Source: Enterococcus malodoratus ATCC 43197 (GTDB taxonomy: Bacteria > Bacillota > Bacilli > Lactobacillales > Enterococcaceae). From it: a stretch of DNA of 64,000 bases. The stretch is from positions 124,001 to 188,000 of the forward strand of contig NZ_KE136481.1 in assembly GCF_000407185.1 (NCBI RefSeq), given 5' to 3'. The position numbers and the translations under genes were made by a program. Every line of letters starts with the position of its first letter. The stretch's first letter is position 1. This document shows, piece after piece, positions 62,583 to 64,000 of the stretch. The notes below the pieces were generated by a model. That model searched no databases and had not been told where the DNA came from. It saw nothing but the letters and a program-made list of their open reading frames with translations.

Positions 62583-63495
62583 ATGTATTATCCATATTTA
62601 CGAGGCAAACAGTTTGATCTATTGGCAGTGAATACTTTGATCAAAGAGAACCGCTGGTCGAAAAGGATTCGACCTATTATTGAACCGGTTCGTGATTCAG
62701 CAACTCTCAAAAAGACGATTGAGCTATTTGATAAATATAATTTGATCTGTTATTTGATAACCAATCCTCAGGTAGGTACAGCGAAGCTTTTCGCGGAGAA
62801 AAGATTTGAGTGGGAGTTGAATGAAGAGTCAAGTGTAAAAAAAGGCGGAGATCGTGACCAAGGAAAATACTTTTGCAGCGAATCTTTACTTGTTTGATGC
62901 TCATTCTCCACGAAAAAAAGCTGATTTGCCTATCCAAAGCGAGAGTTTTTCGGTTATTCCAGATCAAGGAAGATTTAGAGTTTTAGATGTACCAAATAAA
63001 ATTTTACTCAGAGATGCCTTCCAAACGAAAAAAAATGTTGCCAATTACAGTGAAAAGGTAGATGATTTTTATAGCGATGAACATCTCTATTTAGGACCGG
63101 ATTCAAACGGATTCAGCGACTACACGATTGAAGGTAGTCGTTATTTTGATAAGGGCGGACCTAGTCGCGCAATCGCGATTCACATTAGCTATTTTGATGC
63201 GTATCTTAATTTGAGAATCAAACATTTTGTATCTGATAGTAATGAGAACGCAAAAGATCAAGGAGAAAAATTTTTTGAAGCACTAGAAAAATTGTCTGAC
63301 TGGTATTACCGTAATCAGGATCAGCTGTTGCTGACTCTAGGTTTGGAAGAATTATTACGATATCAGGAAATAAGAAAATTTCCTGGCTTGGGAACGATTA
63401 AGAAGTGGTCGTTGGCAAACCATTTGGAATTGATCGGAGCCTTCTTAGAGCAAGGCGACCATTGGCAGAAAGGGTGGAAAAGAAATGGGATATGA
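62583..63495 (+). pseudogene. sce7725-family protein gene, frameshifted in an A7 run
   Basis: The first part (MYYPYLRGKQFDLLAVNTLI, RPIIEPVRDSATLKKTIELF) and the second part (YSDEHLYLGPDSNGFSDYTI, then RIKHFVSDSNE and FPGLGTIKKWS) are the N- and C-terminal regions of one sce7725-type protein. They lie in different frames. The frame switch is explained by seven A at 62837-62843; six A would join them into about 303 residues, a normal length. Either the gene is broken, or the run slips, or this is a sequencing error. Ribosome binding site is GGAGTGATTTG before ATG 62583. Confidence 0.8.
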
Positions 63496-64000
63496 AGATG
63501 AAGATTTTATTGTTAGACAAGCGAAACAAATGGGCGAACTGCTAGGGAGCTTTCTTGGAAAGAAGGATACGGAAGCGATTCTGTCATTTGGCGATGAAGC
63601 AAAGACGAGTCAACCAAAGGAAACGGCGTTTGATTTTCGTCCAAGTACTTTAGCAGACATACCCGCCATCGGTCTCATAATCGCAGAAGCTAAGCAATAC
63701 TTAAAAGAACAGGGTTCGCCACAATGGCAGGACGGCCACGAGCCTCACGAAGCAGTGATCCGAGAGGATATACAAAAAAAAGCCAGCTACGTGCTGACTT
63801 TGGAAGACGAGATTGTCGGAACTGTGGCACTAATCAGCGGTGAAGACCCTGTCTACGAAGCCATCGAAGGACAGTGGCAAGGAAAGGGACCTTATGTATC
63901 TTTACACCATATAGCAGTCAGTCAGAAACATCGCGGTATTGGCTTGGGCAAAAATTTATTAAGTATGGCAATTCAACAAGCGAAAGCTTTAGGCTATGAA
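63484..64000 (+). CDS. DUF6483-like N-terminus fused to a GNAT acetyltransferase, cut by window edge
   Basis: The open frame starts at ATG 63484 and runs to the window end, at least 172 residues. The first ~40 residues (GYEDEDFIVRQAKQMGELLG) look like DUF6483. From about residue 50 a GNAT domain follows, with FRPSTLADIPAIG, a substrate strand SYVLTLEDEIVGTVAL and the acetyl-CoA motif HHIAVSQKHRGIGLGKNLL. It overlaps the end of the sce7725 gene by 12 bases, suggesting translational coupling. The C-terminus lies outside the window. Confidence 0.8.

Overview
The window is a piece of a low-GC Gram-positive (Firmicutes) chromosome, most likely an Enterococcus or a close relative. The reasons are strong AGGAGG-type ribosome binding sites, frequent GTG and TTG starts, the gene families (Rgg and WYL regulators, ComEA/EB/EC, YlbF/YlbG, UPF0223, YlaN) and an IS256-family element close to lactococcal/enterococcal types. 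Species cannot be fixed from the sequence alone. No rRNA, tRNA or CRISPR array was seen.

Much of the left half follows a gene order known from Bacillus subtilis: pdhABCD, UPF0223 (yktA), suhB-like (yktC), typA, ylaN, ftsW, pyc, ylbC-like CAP protein, ylbF, ylbG, rsmD, coaD, ylbL. It then joins a second conserved block, comEA-comEB-comEC-holA-rpsT. Accessory modules interrupt this backbone. (1) 7.1-15.0 kb: an AraC regulator divergent from a YjeM-type permease and a 1021-residue GH2 beta-galactosidase, then a GPP34 protein, an Rgg regulator and a sugar O-acetyltransferase. (2) 30.0-31.7 kb: an MFS exporter with a tiny leader ORF, placed between comEA and comEB and followed by a decayed second copy of the comEA 3' end. 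(3) 35.7-42.3 kb: flavodoxin, NfnA, NfnB and pyruvate:flavodoxin oxidoreductase, placed between holA and rpsT.

The right half (42.8-64 kb) holds a Pit phosphate transporter with its DUF47 partner; a P1B-4 type metal ATPase (PfeT/FrvA class) under PerR/Fur-like boxes; uppP; a metallo-hydrolase and a histidine phosphatase in one operon; and a nuclease-XPD-type helicase fusion. yajQ follows, with its ribosome binding site cut away by an IS256-family insertion that has a clear 8-bp target duplication. Next come a YitT protein, a MIP18-type Fe-S factor, a WYL regulator with two YCII-like proteins, an EgtU/OpuC-type importer with a linked disulfide reductase, and a nuclease-fold gene followed by a frameshifted sce7725-family gene. 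A DUF6483-like/GNAT fusion runs off the right edge.

Metabolically the window shows two routes from pyruvate to acetyl-CoA: the pyruvate dehydrogenase complex, which makes NADH, and PFOR, which makes reduced flavodoxin. NfnAB could join the second route to NAD(P)H, and pyruvate carboxylase draws from the same pool. Thiol, peroxide and iron handling is a second theme (PfeT-like exporter with PerR boxes, EgtU-type importer with a disulfide reductase, YlaN, MIP18, YlbF).
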